Of a DNA stretch of 64,000 bases, positions 1 through 9,386 are shown one piece after another. The notes beneath the pieces are model-generated. The model had not been told where the DNA came from. It made no database searches and saw only the letters and a program-made list of their open reading frames with translations. Position numbers and translations under genes: made by a program. Source of the stretch: Dethiobacter sp. (lineage in GTDB: Bacteria; Bacillota; Dethiobacteria; Dethiobacterales; Dethiobacteraceae); assembly GCA_020725465.1 (NCBI GenBank), contig DYEY01000026.1, forward strand, positions 53,968 to 117,967, given 5' to 3'. Every line of letters starts with the position of its first letter. Within the stretch, counting starts at the first letter, position 1.

Positions 1-38
1 TGACAATAAAGAAGAGCCCGGTCATTTTTTGGGCTCTT
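1..38 (-). terminator. Intrinsic terminator of the bactofilin-end operon
   Basis: An 8-bp inverted repeat (arms at 12-19 and 31-38) is followed on the minus strand by a T-rich tail at 1-11. The right arm lies in the last codons of the bactofilin gene, so its stop codon is in the loop. The tail is imperfect. Confidence 0.55.
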
Positions 39-390
39 GCTGGCGCATGGCGCAGGCACCCAGGAATACGGCGCCGTCTGCAACCTGCAGAGACTGGACC
101 TGCACATCACCCTGCACTGTGCCCGTAACCAAAATATTCAGGCACCCGGAGGCGGTGACGTTACCTTTAATGTATCCCGAAACCTCTATGTTTCGACCGT
201 TTACGGAGGCTTCCAGCATGGCACTTTCACCTACCACTATATCGCCGTCTGACACCACCTCTCCCTGTACCCTGCCGTCAATGCGCAAGGCACCGCTTCC
301 CTGCAGCTTCCCGTTGATAACGGTATCTTTACCGATAACGGTCATTATTTTCCCTGAAATTTTGCCTGATTCCCTGCGCTTAAACCCCAT
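22..390 (-). CDS. Bactofilin-type polymer-forming protein
   Basis: The 122-residue protein has the bactofilin signature: an unstructured basic N-terminus followed by repeated short beta strands from about residue 16 to 112, with glycine turns such as IDGRVQGEV, SGYIKGNV and VTGTVQGDV that build a right-handed beta helix. Bactofilins polymerise without nucleotide and act as cytoskeletal scaffolds at the inner membrane, often guiding cell-wall enzymes. The start overlaps the end of the upstream M23 peptidase gene by 11 bases, and GGGAGG lies about 9 bases before the ATG. That pairing matches bactofilins that position peptidoglycan hydrolases. The family call is firm; the exact role in this cell is inferred. 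Confidence 0.9.
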   Translation of the reverse strand: MGFKRRESGKISGKIMTVIGKDTVINGKLQGSGALRIDGRVQGEVVSDGDIVVGESAMLEASVNGRNIEVSGYIKGNVTASGCLNILVTGTVQGDVQVQSLQVADGAVFLGACAMRQQEPKK

Positions 391-1267
391 CTGCCTGATC
401 CTCCCGGTTGAGGTATTTTAGTGGGTCCACCGGTGTGCCACGCTCGTGTATTTCAAAGTGGAGGTGAGGACCGGTGGAGTAACCGGTGCTGCCCACTTCG
501 CCAATCACCTGCCCTTTGACCACCAAATGTCCGGCTTTAACCGCGATACGGCGCAGGTGGGCATATAAAGTGGTATGCTCTCCGTGATCTATGATTATCA
601 GGTTACCCCAGCCTGGACGGTAGCGGGCTTCTTTTACAGCGCCGTCCGCAGCCGCTTTAACCGGGGTGCCGGACGGGGCACCGATATCAATGCCGTGGTG
701 AAACTCCCGGCGCAGAGAATGGGGCGCCCGGCGCCAGCCAAAAGGAGAGGTGACCCGGCCCAAGACCGGCCAGATATCGGGGGTGGCGGCCAGCTTGGCC
801 CGGTATTTTTCTGCTTCCGACCGGAGGGCTGTCAGTTCCTCCTCTCTTCTTGGCAGAACCTGCTGCAGGTAATTAATGGCATCGTCAATGGACCGGCCCG
901 TCCGGGTTCCGGACCGGCTTTGCAACTTCAGCCGGGGTTCATCCGCCCCGGCCGGCTCCCCCGCCACTATTTCCCTGACTTCCCGGCCCAGCTCGTCAAG
1001 GAGGGTTACCTGCTCCAGCAGCACCTCAATCTCATTCTCCAGGTGGACCAACCTAACCCGGTGTGCGGCGTTTTCCGCGTCAACCCCCGACAGGCGGGCT
1101 ACCTCTGCAGCCAGCTCGCTGTGTGAATGGTACAGCCAGGTTATGCCACCGGCCAAGAGCATCAGCAGCAACAAAAAAACACCTGCAGCCCTGGCGCTTA
1201 TCTGCAGGCCCACCGGAGAACTTTTACCCCTTGATATAATAAGGACAGTGTAGACCCGCTTCGCCAT
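380..1267 (-). CDS. Membrane-anchored M23 (LytM) peptidoglycan endopeptidase
   Basis: The protein has 295 residues. It has a basic N-terminus, one transmembrane segment at about 28-46, a coiled-coil stretch at about 50-155 and a C-terminal M23 metallopeptidase domain at about 170-285. The zinc ligands are present: H190 and D194 in HHGID and H270 in HLHFE, with H237 (YAHL) as the further catalytic histidine. It should therefore be an active cell-wall endopeptidase, or an activator if structural rearrangement blocks the site, facing outside the membrane. The start has GAGGTGG five bases upstream. It overlaps the bactofilin gene, so the two are probably translated together and work together on cell shape. 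Confidence 0.9.
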   Translation of the reverse strand: MAKRVYTVLIISRGKSSPVGLQISARAAGVFLLLLMLLAGGITWLYHSHSELAAEVARLSGVDAENAAHRVRLVHLENEIEVLLEQVTLLDELGREVREIVAGEPAGADEPRLKLQSRSGTRTGRSIDDAINYLQQVLPRREEELTALRSEAEKYRAKLAATPDIWPVLGRVTSPFGWRRAPHSLRREFHHGIDIGAPSGTPVKAAADGAVKEARYRPGWGNLIIIDHGEHTTLYAHLRRIAVKAGHLVVKGQVIGEVGSTGYSTGPHLHFEIHERGTPVDPLKYLNREDQADGV

Positions 1268-1311
1268 GATACCACCTCATGCTTCGAAGTTGCCCGCACC
1301 GCCTGTTCTCC

Positions 1312-1797
1312 TCAGGGAGAAAGACGAAACGATTCCGCAGCGCGCCTGATCGCCTCCTGCTCCTCAGTGCTTAACTGATAAGAAGACTGGCCGCCCGAGA
1401 CCGGCTTGGCGTAGGTCCTGGACTCTTCCCTGCCGTAAATACTGCTTAGCACCACACCGTTTCTGCGGGCGTCAAGGAGGGCTACGGCAAATGAGAGGTC
1501 GCTGCCGGTATTCTGAAAAGCATTAAACCGGACGATACCCACCCCGCGGATGGCGGTATCAAGGGTTCCGGCTATGGCCCTGAGGCTGGCTTGGTTGTCG
1601 GCCGCTAACCCCTCAATTCTCCGCTGTTCTTTTAGTATGTCCGAGAGCATGGTCTCCAGGCTAACGCCGCCGCTCCCGCGCATAAACTCCCGGTAACGTC
1701 TGGACAGGGAGGAAACCTTCCAAAACAGGACAACAATGAGGACAAAGGCCAGGGCAAGCATCCCCAGCACCAGGTACAGGAAAAGCTCCAAATCCAT
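1312..1797 (-). CDS. DUF4446 family membrane protein
   Basis: A 161-residue protein with one hydrophobic segment near the N-terminus (about residues 4-26) followed by a soluble domain carrying the pattern VGIVRFNAF and RRNGVVLSSIYGREESRTYAKPV, which marks the DUF4446 family. No biochemical role is known for the family. It is common beside parB/parA near the origin of Firmicutes. The ATG at 1797 is chosen over an upstream in-frame ATG at 1842 because GGAGG lies directly before it and the hydrophobic segment then starts at the N-terminus, as in relatives. Confidence 0.8.
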   Translation of the reverse strand: MDLELFLYLVLGMLALAFVLIVVLFWKVSSLSRRYREFMRGSGGVSLETMLSDILKEQRRIEGLAADNQASLRAIAGTLDTAIRGVGIVRFNAFQNTGSDLSFAVALLDARRNGVVLSSIYGREESRTYAKPVSGGQSSYQLSTEEQEAIRRAAESFRLSP

Positions 1798-1871
1798 GCC
1801 GCCTCCAAAGGGAGGCAAAGCTGCTAATTCGACACGCAACACCCGATTCCTCCCATCCCCCCAAAAAAATT

Positions 1872-2573
1872 TTAAACGCCTGAAAAAAACGTCCAGACCA
1901 TTGCCACCGGGATGGCAGGGAGCATGTTTGCCACTTTAAGCTCTTTCAGCTGCAACAGATTGAGGCCAATGGCAAAAATAAGCAGCCCTCCCACCGCGGA
2001 AGATTCGGCAATGACAGCCTCATCCAGAAATGGCCTGAGCGCACCGGCCGCCATGGCTATGGAGCCCTGATACGCCACAACCGGCAACGCAGACAAGCTT
2101 ACCCCCGGGCCCATGGCTGCACCCAGGGCAACCGCTGTCACCCCGTCCAGCACAGACTTTGCATACAAAATCTGGTGTCTGCCCAGCAGGCCGCTCTCCA
2201 GCGCCCCGGTCACGGCCATTGCTCCCACGCCGTAAAGCAGGGTGGCAAACACAAAGGCGCTGGCGAGACCGGAGCCGCTTCGCGCCGCCCTCTTCTCCAC
2301 CCAAAGCCCGGCGCGTCGCAGCAGGGCGTCTATGCCCAGAGCTTCGCCCAGCAGGCCACCCAACACCAGGCTTAATATCAGGACAAGCAGGTTCCGGTAG
2401 CCCAGCGCCATTTGTATGCCGATCAGCGTTACCGCCAGAGCTATACCCTGCATCACCACAGCTTTGTAGCCGGGAGGTATCCGGTTGCCCAGAAGCACCC
2501 CCAGCATCCCGCCGGCCGCAATGGCCGCACCGTTAATCACGGTCCCCAGCAGGCTGTTCATGGTTGTCAGCAT
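1872..2573 (-). CDS. DUF554 family integral membrane protein
   Basis: A 233-residue hydrophobic protein with about six to seven predicted membrane segments and glycine-rich helices (for example VINGAAIAAGGMLGVLLG at the N-terminus), typical of the DUF554 (YdfK/YqgA-like) family, presumed transporters of unknown substrate. GGGGAG lies six bases before the ATG. It lies immediately beyond the parS sites and parB on the same strand, so the parS pair forms its leader region. The family call is good; the function is unknown. Confidence 0.85.
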   Translation of the reverse strand: MLTTMNSLLGTVINGAAIAAGGMLGVLLGNRIPPGYKAVVMQGIALAVTLIGIQMALGYRNLLVLILSLVLGGLLGEALGIDALLRRAGLWVEKRAARSGSGLASAFVFATLLYGVGAMAVTGALESGLLGRHQILYAKSVLDGVTAVALGAAMGPGVSLSALPVVAYQGSIAMAAGALRPFLDEAVIAESSAVGGLLIFAIGLNLLQLKELKVANMLPAIPVAMVWTFFSGV

Positions 2574-2601
2574 ATACTGCTCCCCTTGTGGTCATTGATG
2601 A

Positions 2602-2617
2602 TGTTTCACGTGAAACC
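2602..2617. other. parS: parS centromere site 1
   Basis: The perfect 14-bp palindrome GTTTCACGTGAAAC at 2603-2616 matches the near-universal ParB binding site. It lies between the DUF554 gene and parB, 9 kb from oriC. Confidence 0.95.
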
Positions 2618-2624
2618 ACAGCGC

Positions 2625-2640
2625 TGTTTCACGTGAAACG
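2625..2640. other. parS: parS centromere site 2, overlapping the parB stop codon
   Basis: A second copy of GTTTCACGTGAAAC at 2626-2639, centred 23 bp from the first (about two helical turns). Its left half contains the parB stop codon and its right half encodes the last residues (R-F-T-stop) of ParB itself. Confidence 0.95.
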
Positions 2641-3477
2641 GCAAAACATCTCGTAAAGACGCTCCAGCTCTTCCTGGTCAAAAAAGTGTATTTCCAGGCG
2701 GCCGGAGCCGCGGGGGCTTGTGCGGATTTTTACCTCCGCACCACAGATTTCCCGCAGCTTTTCTTCCATGTCAGCCAGGTACCGGTCGTTTTGGCGCGGT
2801 TTTTCTTTTTTCTTGCCGTGGGCCGGTCCCATTCTTCCCGCCAGCTTTTCTGTTTCGCGTACCGACAGTCCCTGTTCCAACACCTGTCGGGCGGCCACCG
2901 GCTGTTTTTCCAGCGGCAGGGCCAAAATAGCCCGGGCGTGTCCCTCTGACAGGCGGCCTGCCGCCACCTCCCGGCGCACCTCTGCATTCAGGGCAAGCAG
3001 GCGCAACGTGTTGGCTACTGCCGGCCGGCTCTTGCCCAGGCGCTTGGCCAGCTGCTCCTGGGTATAGCCAAACTCCTCCTGCAGGCGCTGGTAAGCCTCT
3101 GCTTCTTCCATCGGGTTCAGGTCTTCTCTCTGCAGGTTCTCAATCAGCGCGATTTCCATCATATCTCTGGAACTGAAAGGCCTTACAATTACCGGTACCC
3201 GCTCCAGCCCGGCCAGCCTGGCCGCTCTTAAGCGCCGTTCGCCGGCAACCAGTTCATACCCGTTGCCGGCTCGCCGTACAATAAGCGGCTGCAAAACGCC
3301 GTGCTCTTTTACAGAGCTGACCAGCTCCCGCATTTTTTCTTCGTCAAAGACTTTGCGGGGCTGATAGGGATTGGGACCGATGTCTTTTACATCAATTTCC
3401 TCCGCATCGGAAAGCGGGGTGTCATCAATGTCCGGGATAAGCGCCTGCAGGCCCTTACCCAGCCGCTTTTGTGTCAT
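2629..3477 (-). CDS. parB: Chromosome partitioning protein ParB (Spo0J)
   Basis: The 282-residue protein has the full ParB layout: an N-terminal CTPase domain at about 28-115 with NPYQPRK, GERRLRAA and the ALIENLQRE box, a helix-turn-helix domain at about 130-200 (YTQEQLAKRLGKSRPAVANTLRLL) and a C-terminal dimer domain. ParB loads at parS as a CTP-dependent sliding clamp and recruits SMC to the origin. The gene overlaps parA by 23 bases, indicating coupled translation, and its own stop codon lies inside a parS site. GGAAGTGA precedes the ATG. Confidence 0.97.
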   Translation of the reverse strand: MTQKRLGKGLQALIPDIDDTPLSDAEEIDVKDIGPNPYQPRKVFDEEKMRELVSSVKEHGVLQPLIVRRAGNGYELVAGERRLRAARLAGLERVPVIVRPFSSRDMMEIALIENLQREDLNPMEEAEAYQRLQEEFGYTQEQLAKRLGKSRPAVANTLRLLALNAEVRREVAAGRLSEGHARAILALPLEKQPVAARQVLEQGLSVRETEKLAGRMGPAHGKKKEKPRQNDRYLADMEEKLREICGAEVKIRTSPRGSGRLEIHFFDQEELERLYEMFCRFT

Positions 3478-4231
3478 TTTCCATCACTTCCTTGGCCAGT
3501 TCCTGGTAAACTTCCGCGCCTTTGGAACGGGCATCATAAAATATTATGGGTTGGCCGTGGCTGGGCGCCTCGCTCAGGCGCACATTGCGCGGAATAACGG
3601 CTTTAAACACCTTGTCGCCGAAATGTTCTCTCACTTCTTCGGCAACCTGGGTGGAAAGGTTGGTGCGGGAGTCGAACATGGTGAGAAGGACTCCTTCAAA
3701 ACGCAAATTGCTGTTCAGATGTTTCTGTACCAGCTGAACCGTTTTGTTAAGCTGGCTCAATCCCTCCAGCGCATAGTACTCGCACTGGATGGGGATCAGT
3801 ACCGTGTCGGCGGCGGTAAGCGCGTTTATGGTGAGAAGGCCCAGGGAAGGCGGGCAATCTATGATAACGTAGTCATATTCGCTCCTTATCCCGTCCAGTA
3901 TACGGCGTAGCCGGACTTCCCGCGACAGGGTCGGGACCAGTTCAATCTCTGCTCCCGCCAGCTGTATGGTGGCAGGCACCACGTCCACCCCAGGGTATTC
4001 CGTCCTCTGGATAATATTCTTAAGCGGCATCTCATTGATAAGCGCATCGTAAATGCATACCTTAACCCGTCTTTTTTCCAGCCCGATACCGCTGGTGGCA
4101 TTGCCCTGCGGATCAATATCCAGGAGCAGTACCCGCTTCCCTTCCTGCGCCAGGCAAGCGCTCAGATTAACGGCGGTAGTCGTTTTACCGACCCCGCCTT
4201 TCTGGTTGGCCACTGCTATGATTCTTGCCAT
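3455..4231 (-). CDS. parA: Chromosome partitioning ATPase ParA (Soj)
   Basis: A 258-residue deviant Walker ATPase. The Walker A box KGGVGKTT begins at residue 11 with the signature lysine K11 and catalytic-site K16; LLDIDPQGN and DYVIIDCPPSLGLLT follow. The short, non-HTH N-terminus marks the chromosomal Soj type, which moves ParB-bound origins and regulates DnaA. The ATG at 4231 is preferred to an in-frame GTG nine bases upstream because AGGTGG then sits at the proper distance. It is translated ahead of parB with a 23-base overlap. Confidence 0.97.
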   Translation of the reverse strand: MARIIAVANQKGGVGKTTTAVNLSACLAQEGKRVLLLDIDPQGNATSGIGLEKRRVKVCIYDALINEMPLKNIIQRTEYPGVDVVPATIQLAGAEIELVPTLSREVRLRRILDGIRSEYDYVIIDCPPSLGLLTINALTAADTVLIPIQCEYYALEGLSQLNKTVQLVQKHLNSNLRFEGVLLTMFDSRTNLSTQVAEEVREHFGDKVFKAVIPRNVRLSEAPSHGQPIIFYDARSKGAEVYQELAKEVMENDTKAAG

Positions 4232-4367
4232 CCTGACCACCTCGTTTTTCTGCCTTCACCTAATAATTCGTTGCTGCCCTTCCTGTTCCTGCCGCAGCCC
4301 TGTAATTTTGTAGAAATCAGGTGTAACAGGCAGATTTCTGGCGGCCCTTGTCGTCATTTCCCGCTTT

Positions 4368-5198
4368 TCATTTCCTGTTTTTGGGCAGCCGGATGCGAAC
4401 CTCAAAATAGTCGGCTTCCTCGGTCTCGGTTACCTCCGGCGCCAGTCCGGCCTTTTCCATAATCCCCACAGCCTGCCGGACCGTATTGACAAAAATACGG
4501 ATATCTCTGATGACAACTTTTTTCTTCTCCCTCTTTTCTTCTTTTTTACGGAGTATTTCGTCAACGCGCTTTTCCGCTTGCTTTACCGTCAGTCCCAGGT
4601 TACGAATTTCATGGAAAACCCTGATCTGGCTTTTTTCGTCTGCCAGCCGCAGCAGAGCCCTGGCGTGCCTTTCCGACAGATCCCCCTCCATCAGCTGCGC
4701 CTTTAGCTGGTCCGGCAGACGCAGCAGTCTCAATTTATTGGCAATGGTAGACTGTGATTTGCCAATTCTCTGCGCCAGCACTTCCTGTGTCAGGCCAAAC
4801 TCTGTAAGCAGCCGCGCAAAACCCTGAGCTTCCTCCAGGAAATGCAGGTTTTCCCTCTGCAGGTTTTCAATCAAAGCAATGGTAGCCATGGCGTTGTCGT
4901 TTAAATCCCTGATAACGGCCGGGATGCTTGTCCAGCCCAGGCTTCTGCAGGCCAGGCAGCGCCTCTCACCTGCCACCAGCTGGTAGAAACCGTCTTTTTT
5001 GCGCAGGATGACCGGTTGTAACAACCCGTACGTTTTAATAGACTGCGCCAGCTCGTCAATTTTATTTTCATCAAAATGTTTTCTGGGCTGAAAAGGGTTG
5101 GCTTGTATCTTTTCAAGCGGCACAGGCTGAATCTCTTCTCTTTTATAGTCAGCCGCATCCAGCCGCAGCAGCTTGCTCCAGGCGTCACTCATCCTCAT
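4368..5198 (-). CDS. noc: Nucleoid occlusion protein Noc (ParB paralogue)
   Basis: The 276-residue protein is a second ParB-family member, with NPFQPRKHF, GERRCLACR, ALIENLQRE and a helix-turn-helix (LTQEVLAQRIGKSQSTIANK). The C-terminus resembles Noc rather than Spo0J: RDIRIFVNTVRQAVGIMEKAG and the ending VRIRLPK. A short N-terminal amphipathic stretch (SDAWSKLLRL) could be the membrane-targeting helix of Noc. Noc binds its own sites across the chromosome and blocks Z-ring assembly over the nucleoid. The position between parA and rsmG matches Bacillus. Start is uncertain between 5198 and 5192; both ATG codons lie close to a GGGGG stretch. Confidence 0.88.
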   Translation of the reverse strand: MRMSDAWSKLLRLDAADYKREEIQPVPLEKIQANPFQPRKHFDENKIDELAQSIKTYGLLQPVILRKKDGFYQLVAGERRCLACRSLGWTSIPAVIRDLNDNAMATIALIENLQRENLHFLEEAQGFARLLTEFGLTQEVLAQRIGKSQSTIANKLRLLRLPDQLKAQLMEGDLSERHARALLRLADEKSQIRVFHEIRNLGLTVKQAEKRVDEILRKKEEKREKKKVVIRDIRIFVNTVRQAVGIMEKAGLAPEVTETEEADYFEVRIRLPKNRK

Positions 5199-5271
5199 CT
5201 ACCCCCACGAAACAGTTTTAAAATATTTTCGACACGTCACAGGAATATCCTGCCATAGCAATATTGCCGTC

Positions 5272-5307
5272 AAAAAAATAACGGCGCCGGAATTTGTTCC
5301 GGCGCCG
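5272..5307 (-). terminator. Intrinsic terminator after rsmG
   Basis: An 11-bp perfect stem (5282-5292 with 5297-5307, 4-base loop) followed on the minus strand by TTATTTTTT. It closes the leftward rpmH-to-rsmG block. Confidence 0.9.
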
Positions 5308-5319
5308 GCTTCCATTTCT

Positions 5320-6039
5320 TTAGCTCTGCCGCCCCAGCGGGCGCTTTTTGGGCACACCAACCCGCCGCGGGTACCTGGCGGGAGTGGGGCCTGTCTTTCT
5401 GAAAATCAGAAGTGCTCTCTCTCCTGTTACCTCTGGCAGCATATACCGGTGTATCTCTTCCGTTTTGGCGCCAAGCTCGGCCAGGGCCAGCCCGGCCTGC
5501 TCCAGCTCTCCGGCATACCCCGTTCCTTTATAAGCGGCGAAAAAGCCTCCGGTGGCAACAAAAGGAAGGCAAAGTTCCAATAAAATGTCCAGCCGCGCCA
5601 GGGCGCGGGAGACAACCAGCAAATATTTTTCCCTGTATTCCTCCTGCCGGCCCAGCTCCTCGGCCCTGCCGGTAACCACCTTTACGCCGCAAAGTCCGAG
5701 GCTTTGCACGGTTTCCCGCAGGAAATCGGTTTTCTTCCGCACCGATTCCAGGAGGGTCAACTCCAGGGCGGGACGTGCCAGTTTAAGCGGGATACCCGGC
5801 ACCCCCGCCCCGCTTCCCACGTCAAGCACCGGTACCGGGGGGTTGTCCCGCCAACGCAACAATTCAAGGGCATCCAGAAAGTGCCTGATATAGACTTCAC
5901 GCCTTGATGTTATCCTGGTCAGGTTGGCCCTTTGGTTACCCCTCCCCAGCAGTTCCAAATAATCATCGAAATTTTTGCCCGCTTCTTCCGGCAAGGAGAC
6001 GCCGCGCTCCCTGGCCAGCGCCATAAACTCCTCACCCAT
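5320..6039 (-). CDS. rsmG: 16S rRNA (guanine527-N7)-methyltransferase RsmG
   Basis: A 239-residue class I SAM methyltransferase. The SAM loop [15 protein letters not shown] and the RALARLD and AYKG motifs identify RsmG (GidB), which methylates G527 of 16S rRNA. The reading frame stays open a further 318 bases upstream inside mnmG, but family length and the conserved start point to the ATG at 6039, which overlaps the mnmG stop by 8 bases. The two are expected to be translationally coupled. Confidence 0.95.
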   Translation of the reverse strand: MGEEFMALARERGVSLPEEAGKNFDDYLELLGRGNQRANLTRITSRREVYIRHFLDALELLRWRDNPPVPVLDVGSGAGVPGIPLKLARPALELTLLESVRKKTDFLRETVQSLGLCGVKVVTGRAEELGRQEEYREKYLLVVSRALARLDILLELCLPFVATGGFFAAYKGTGYAGELEQAGLALAELGAKTEEIHRYMLPEVTGERALLIFRKTGPTPARYPRRVGVPKKRPLGRQS

Positions 6040-7918
6040 TGCCTTTTGACCTGCGCCTTTCCTTTTCAAGGTACAAAAGCAGAATGCTGATATCGGCGGG
6101 AGATACCCCGGAAATCCTGCCGGCCTGCCCAACCGAGAGCGGGCGGATCCGGGACAGCTTTTCCGCAGCTTCACGGGAAAGCCCGTCCAGGAGGTGATAG
6201 GGAAAATCCGATGGTATTTCTCTTTTCTCTCCTTTTTGGAACCTTTCAACCTGCTGGAGCTGTTTCTCGATATATCCCTCATACTTGATCTGTATTTCGG
6301 CCTGTTCGTATATCGCCCTCTCCGGCAAAACAAAGCCGGCAAGCCTGGCAATATCACGGTAGCTCAGTTCCGGCCGCCGCAGCAGCTGGGCGGCGGCGGT
6401 GGGAGCTACCAGCGGCCTGCTTTCCTTTTGTTCCAGGTACTTGTTCACGCTGTCGGTGGGAGGAACAACAGTCTTCCGCAGCCTTTCCACCTCTTCTTCT
6501 ACCGCCCGCTTCTTCTCTTCAAACCGGCGGTAGCGGTCGTCGTCAACCAGCCCCACCCGGTAACCCAGCGGCGTCAGCCGCCATTGGGCGTTATCATGCC
6601 GGAGCAACAGGCGGTATTCGGCGCGTGAGGTCATTATCCGGTAAGGCTCATTGGTTCCTTTGGTTACCAGGTCATCAATAAGTACCCCTATATACCCCTG
6701 GGAGCGGTCAATAATAAGCGGCGGTTTACCCTTAACCTGTAAAGCGGCGTTCAGTCCGGCCACCAGTCCCTGCGCTGCCGCTTCCTCATACCCGGAGGAA
6801 CCGTTAATCTGCCCGGCCGAGAACAGCCCGTCCACCAGCTTGGTTTCCAGTGTCAGTTTAAGCTGTAGCGGGTCCAGGCAGTCATATTCGATGGCATACC
6901 CGGGCCGCATTATCCTGGCATTTTCCAGGCCGGGAATGGTCTGCAGCATGGCCACCTGCACGTCCTCCGGCAGGCTGGTTGACATACCCTGAACATAAAA
7001 CTCCGCGGTATCCCGGCCTTCCGGTTCCAGAAAAACCTGGTGACCCACCCGCTCGCTGAAACGTACAACTTTGTCTTCAATAGATGGACAGTAGCGCGGT
7101 CCCACTCCTTTTATCTCACCGGAAAAAAGGGGTGACCGGTGCAGGTTTTCTCTGATCACCCGGTGGGTGTTTTCATTGGTGTGCGTCAGCCAGCAAGGCA
7201 CCTGCTCCGGGACTGCAGGCTCCCCTTCGAAGGAAAAGGACAGCGGCCCTGCGTCTCCGGGCTGAATCAGAGTTCTGCCAAAGTCAATGGAATCGCGGTG
7301 GATACGGGGCGGCGTCCCGGTTTTAAAGCGCGGCAGCAAAAACCCCAGTTTTCGCAGTGAACCGGACAGCCTGGTGCTGGCTGCCTGCCCGTTTGGCCCA
7401 CCCTGGTAACTGTGCTGCCCGATAATTATCCTGCCTTTCAGGTAGGTCCCCGTTGTAATAACCACCGCAGTTGCAGCATAAAAGGCACCGGTGTGGGTCC
7501 GGACCCCTTTTACTCTGCCGCCCTTTACCCTTATCTCTTCCACCATTGCCTGCCGCAGGTGCAAATTGGGCTCATTTTCCAGAACCCGGCGCATCTCTTT
7601 CTGATAAAGCCACTTGTCGGCCTGGGCGCGCAGGGCACGGACTGCCGGTCCTTTGGCCGTATTGAGGAGCCGTATCTGGATAAGTGTCCGGTCGATCACC
7701 TTGGCCATCTGACCGCCCAGCGCGTCCACTTCCCGCACCAGGTGGCCTTTGGCCGGGCCACCAATGGCCGGGTTACAGGGCATCATGGCCACCGCATCCA
7801 AATTGATGGTAAGCAGCAGTGTCCGGCAGCCCAGGCGCGCTGACGCCAGAGCCGCTTCACAACCGGCGTGTCCGGCGCCGATTACCACCACATCGTATTC
7901 TCCTGCCTGGTACGCCAC
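6032..7918 (-). CDS. mnmG: tRNA uridine-34 carboxymethylaminomethyl synthase, MnmG (GidA)
   Basis: The 628-residue FAD enzyme carries the Rossmann motif [13 protein letters not shown] at residues 11-23, the family motif [22 protein letters not shown], and the C-terminal domain that contacts tRNA and MnmE. With MnmE it installs the cmnm5 group at U34 of tRNAs. Start is a GTG with AGGTGA four bases upstream. It sits 20 bases after mnmE and overlaps rsmG, so the three are one transcription unit. Confidence 0.97.
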   Translation of the reverse strand: MAYQAGEYDVVVIGAGHAGCEAALASARLGCRTLLLTINLDAVAMMPCNPAIGGPAKGHLVREVDALGGQMAKVIDRTLIQIRLLNTAKGPAVRALRAQADKWLYQKEMRRVLENEPNLHLRQAMVEEIRVKGGRVKGVRTHTGAFYAATAVVITTGTYLKGRIIIGQHSYQGGPNGQAASTRLSGSLRKLGFLLPRFKTGTPPRIHRDSIDFGRTLIQPGDAGPLSFSFEGEPAVPEQVPCWLTHTNENTHRVIRENLHRSPLFSGEIKGVGPRYCPSIEDKVVRFSERVGHQVFLEPEGRDTAEFYVQGMSTSLPEDVQVAMLQTIPGLENARIMRPGYAIEYDCLDPLQLKLTLETKLVDGLFSAGQINGSSGYEEAAAQGLVAGLNAALQVKGKPPLIIDRSQGYIGVLIDDLVTKGTNEPYRIMTSRAEYRLLLRHDNAQWRLTPLGYRVGLVDDDRYRRFEEKKRAVEEEVERLRKTVVPPTDSVNKYLEQKESRPLVAPTAAAQLLRRPELSYRDIARLAGFVLPERAIYEQAEIQIKYEGYIEKQLQQVERFQKGEKREIPSDFPYHLLDGLSREAAEKLSRIRPLSVGQAGRISGVSPADISILLLYLEKERRRSKGNG

Positions 7919-7938
7919 AGTCTCACCTGCTTTACTTG

Positions 7939-9324
7939 CTACTTGCCTATACAGAAAGTCCTGAATATTTCCTCCACCACGTCAGCCCTGGCCGTTTCCC
8001 CGGTTATTTCTCCCAGGGCGTCTGCTGCTTCGTACAGGTCAATGGCCAGCACATCCAGGTCCATTCCGGCCATGAGCGCTTCCTGGGCCGCCGCCAGCGA
8101 CACTCCCGCCCGGCGCAAAGCTTCTTTGTGCCTGACAGAAGTTACCATTACCGGCTCTTCCGGCATTACTCTCCCGCTAAAAACCTGAGACTTTATAGCT
8201 TCCGTAAGTTCAGACAGCCCTTCTCCTTTATGCAAAGAAGTAAAAACCAGGGGGTAACCGGCAACCGCGTCTGCCAGTTCCGCCTTGTCCCGGTCGGGGT
8301 GGGTAAGGAGGTCGGTTTTGTTGGCAATGACAATAACCGGTTTTTTGCCGGCGGCCTGCAGTATCTGTGCATCGCCGCCGGTCAGGCCTTTTTTGGCATC
8401 AATAACCAGAAGAACCAGGTCGGCGGCTTTAATGGCCTCCAGTGAACGCTCCACCCCGATCTTTTCCACCTGGCTGCGCGTCTTCCTGATACCGGCGGTA
8501 TCCAGTACTGCCAGCGTCACCCCGCCGATATTCAGGCTTTCTTCGATAACATCCCTGGTGGTGCCGGGGATGGAGGTTACAATGGCGCGCTGTTCCTGTA
8601 AAAGAGCGTTCAGCAGGGAACTCTTGCCAACGTTGGGGCGGCCCGCTATGGCGGTACGCAACCCTTCCCGTATTATCCTCCCCTGGTCAGCGGTGGCCAG
8701 CAAAGCATTGACCGCGGTCAAGGCACCTTCGATTTCCCTCACCGACCTTTCCCTTGCCAGCTCTTCCACGTCCTGATGCTCAGGAAAGTCTACGGAGGCT
8801 TCGATGTGGGCCAGCACCGACAGCACCGTCCCCCGTATCTCCCTGAGGCGAAGGGACAGCCCGCCTTTCAGCTGGGCCAGGCCAACCCTGGCACCCGCTT
8901 CTGTTTTAGCCCTGATAACCTGTATAACAGCCTCCGCCTGAGCCAGGTCTATGCGGCCGTTTATAAAGGCGCGCTGAGTAAACTCTCCCGGTTCCGCCAG
9001 GCGGGCGCCGGCAGCCAGGCAAAGCTGCAGTGTCCTGGCCAGGGGTACTATGCCGCCATGACAGTTTAACTCCACCATATCTTCCCTGGTATAGGTTTTG
9101 GGCGCCGCCATGAAAGACGCCAGGGCTTCATCCACCTCCTCCCCGTCCTGAGGGCTAACGATATGCCCGTAGTAGAGGCGGTGGCTGACCGGCTCCCTAA
9201 CCTTGCCGGCAAAGCGGAAAAGCTTCATCCCTATCTTCCTGGCATTTCCACCGCTTAGGCGGACAATACCGATGCCCCCCTCTCCTGGTGGCGTGGAAAT
9301 GGCCGCGATAGTATCATCTTTCAT
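7939..9324 (-). CDS. mnmE: tRNA modification GTPase MnmE (TrmE)
   Basis: The 461-residue protein has the folate-binding N-terminal domain (about 1-118), a helical domain and an inserted G domain with G1 GRPNVGKS at 228-235, switch region [17 protein letters not shown] and NKTD. The C-terminal FCIGK motif with its catalytic cysteine is intact. It is the partner of MnmG in wobble-uridine modification. GGAG precedes the ATG. Confidence 0.97.
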   Translation of the reverse strand: MKDDTIAAISTPPGEGGIGIVRLSGGNARKIGMKLFRFAGKVREPVSHRLYYGHIVSPQDGEEVDEALASFMAAPKTYTREDMVELNCHGGIVPLARTLQLCLAAGARLAEPGEFTQRAFINGRIDLAQAEAVIQVIRAKTEAGARVGLAQLKGGLSLRLREIRGTVLSVLAHIEASVDFPEHQDVEELARERSVREIEGALTAVNALLATADQGRIIREGLRTAIAGRPNVGKSSLLNALLQEQRAIVTSIPGTTRDVIEESLNIGGVTLAVLDTAGIRKTRSQVEKIGVERSLEAIKAADLVLLVIDAKKGLTGGDAQILQAAGKKPVIVIANKTDLLTHPDRDKAELADAVAGYPLVFTSLHKGEGLSELTEAIKSQVFSGRVMPEEPVMVTSVRHKEALRRAGVSLAAAQEALMAGMDLDVLAIDLYEAADALGEITGETARADVVEEIFRTFCIGK

Positions 9325-9340
9325 CCTGTCTCCGCCCTTT

Positions 9341-9376
9341 TAAAAAACCGCCGGCCCGTTCAGGGCGACGGTTTGT
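9341..9376 (-). terminator. Possible terminator or attenuator between khpB and mnmE
   Basis: On the minus strand the stem AAACCGTCG / CGGCGGTTT (one G-U pair, some internal imperfection) ends in a run of T. It starts 11 bases after the khpB stop codon. It may reduce read-through from the rpmH operon into mnmE. Confidence 0.5.
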
Positions 9377-9386
9377 TATGCCGCTT

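Noticed and set aside
5204..5220. Half of a parS-like sequence before noc
   Set aside because: Only TGTTTCGTGG remains; the other half-site does not match, so ParB binding is not supported.
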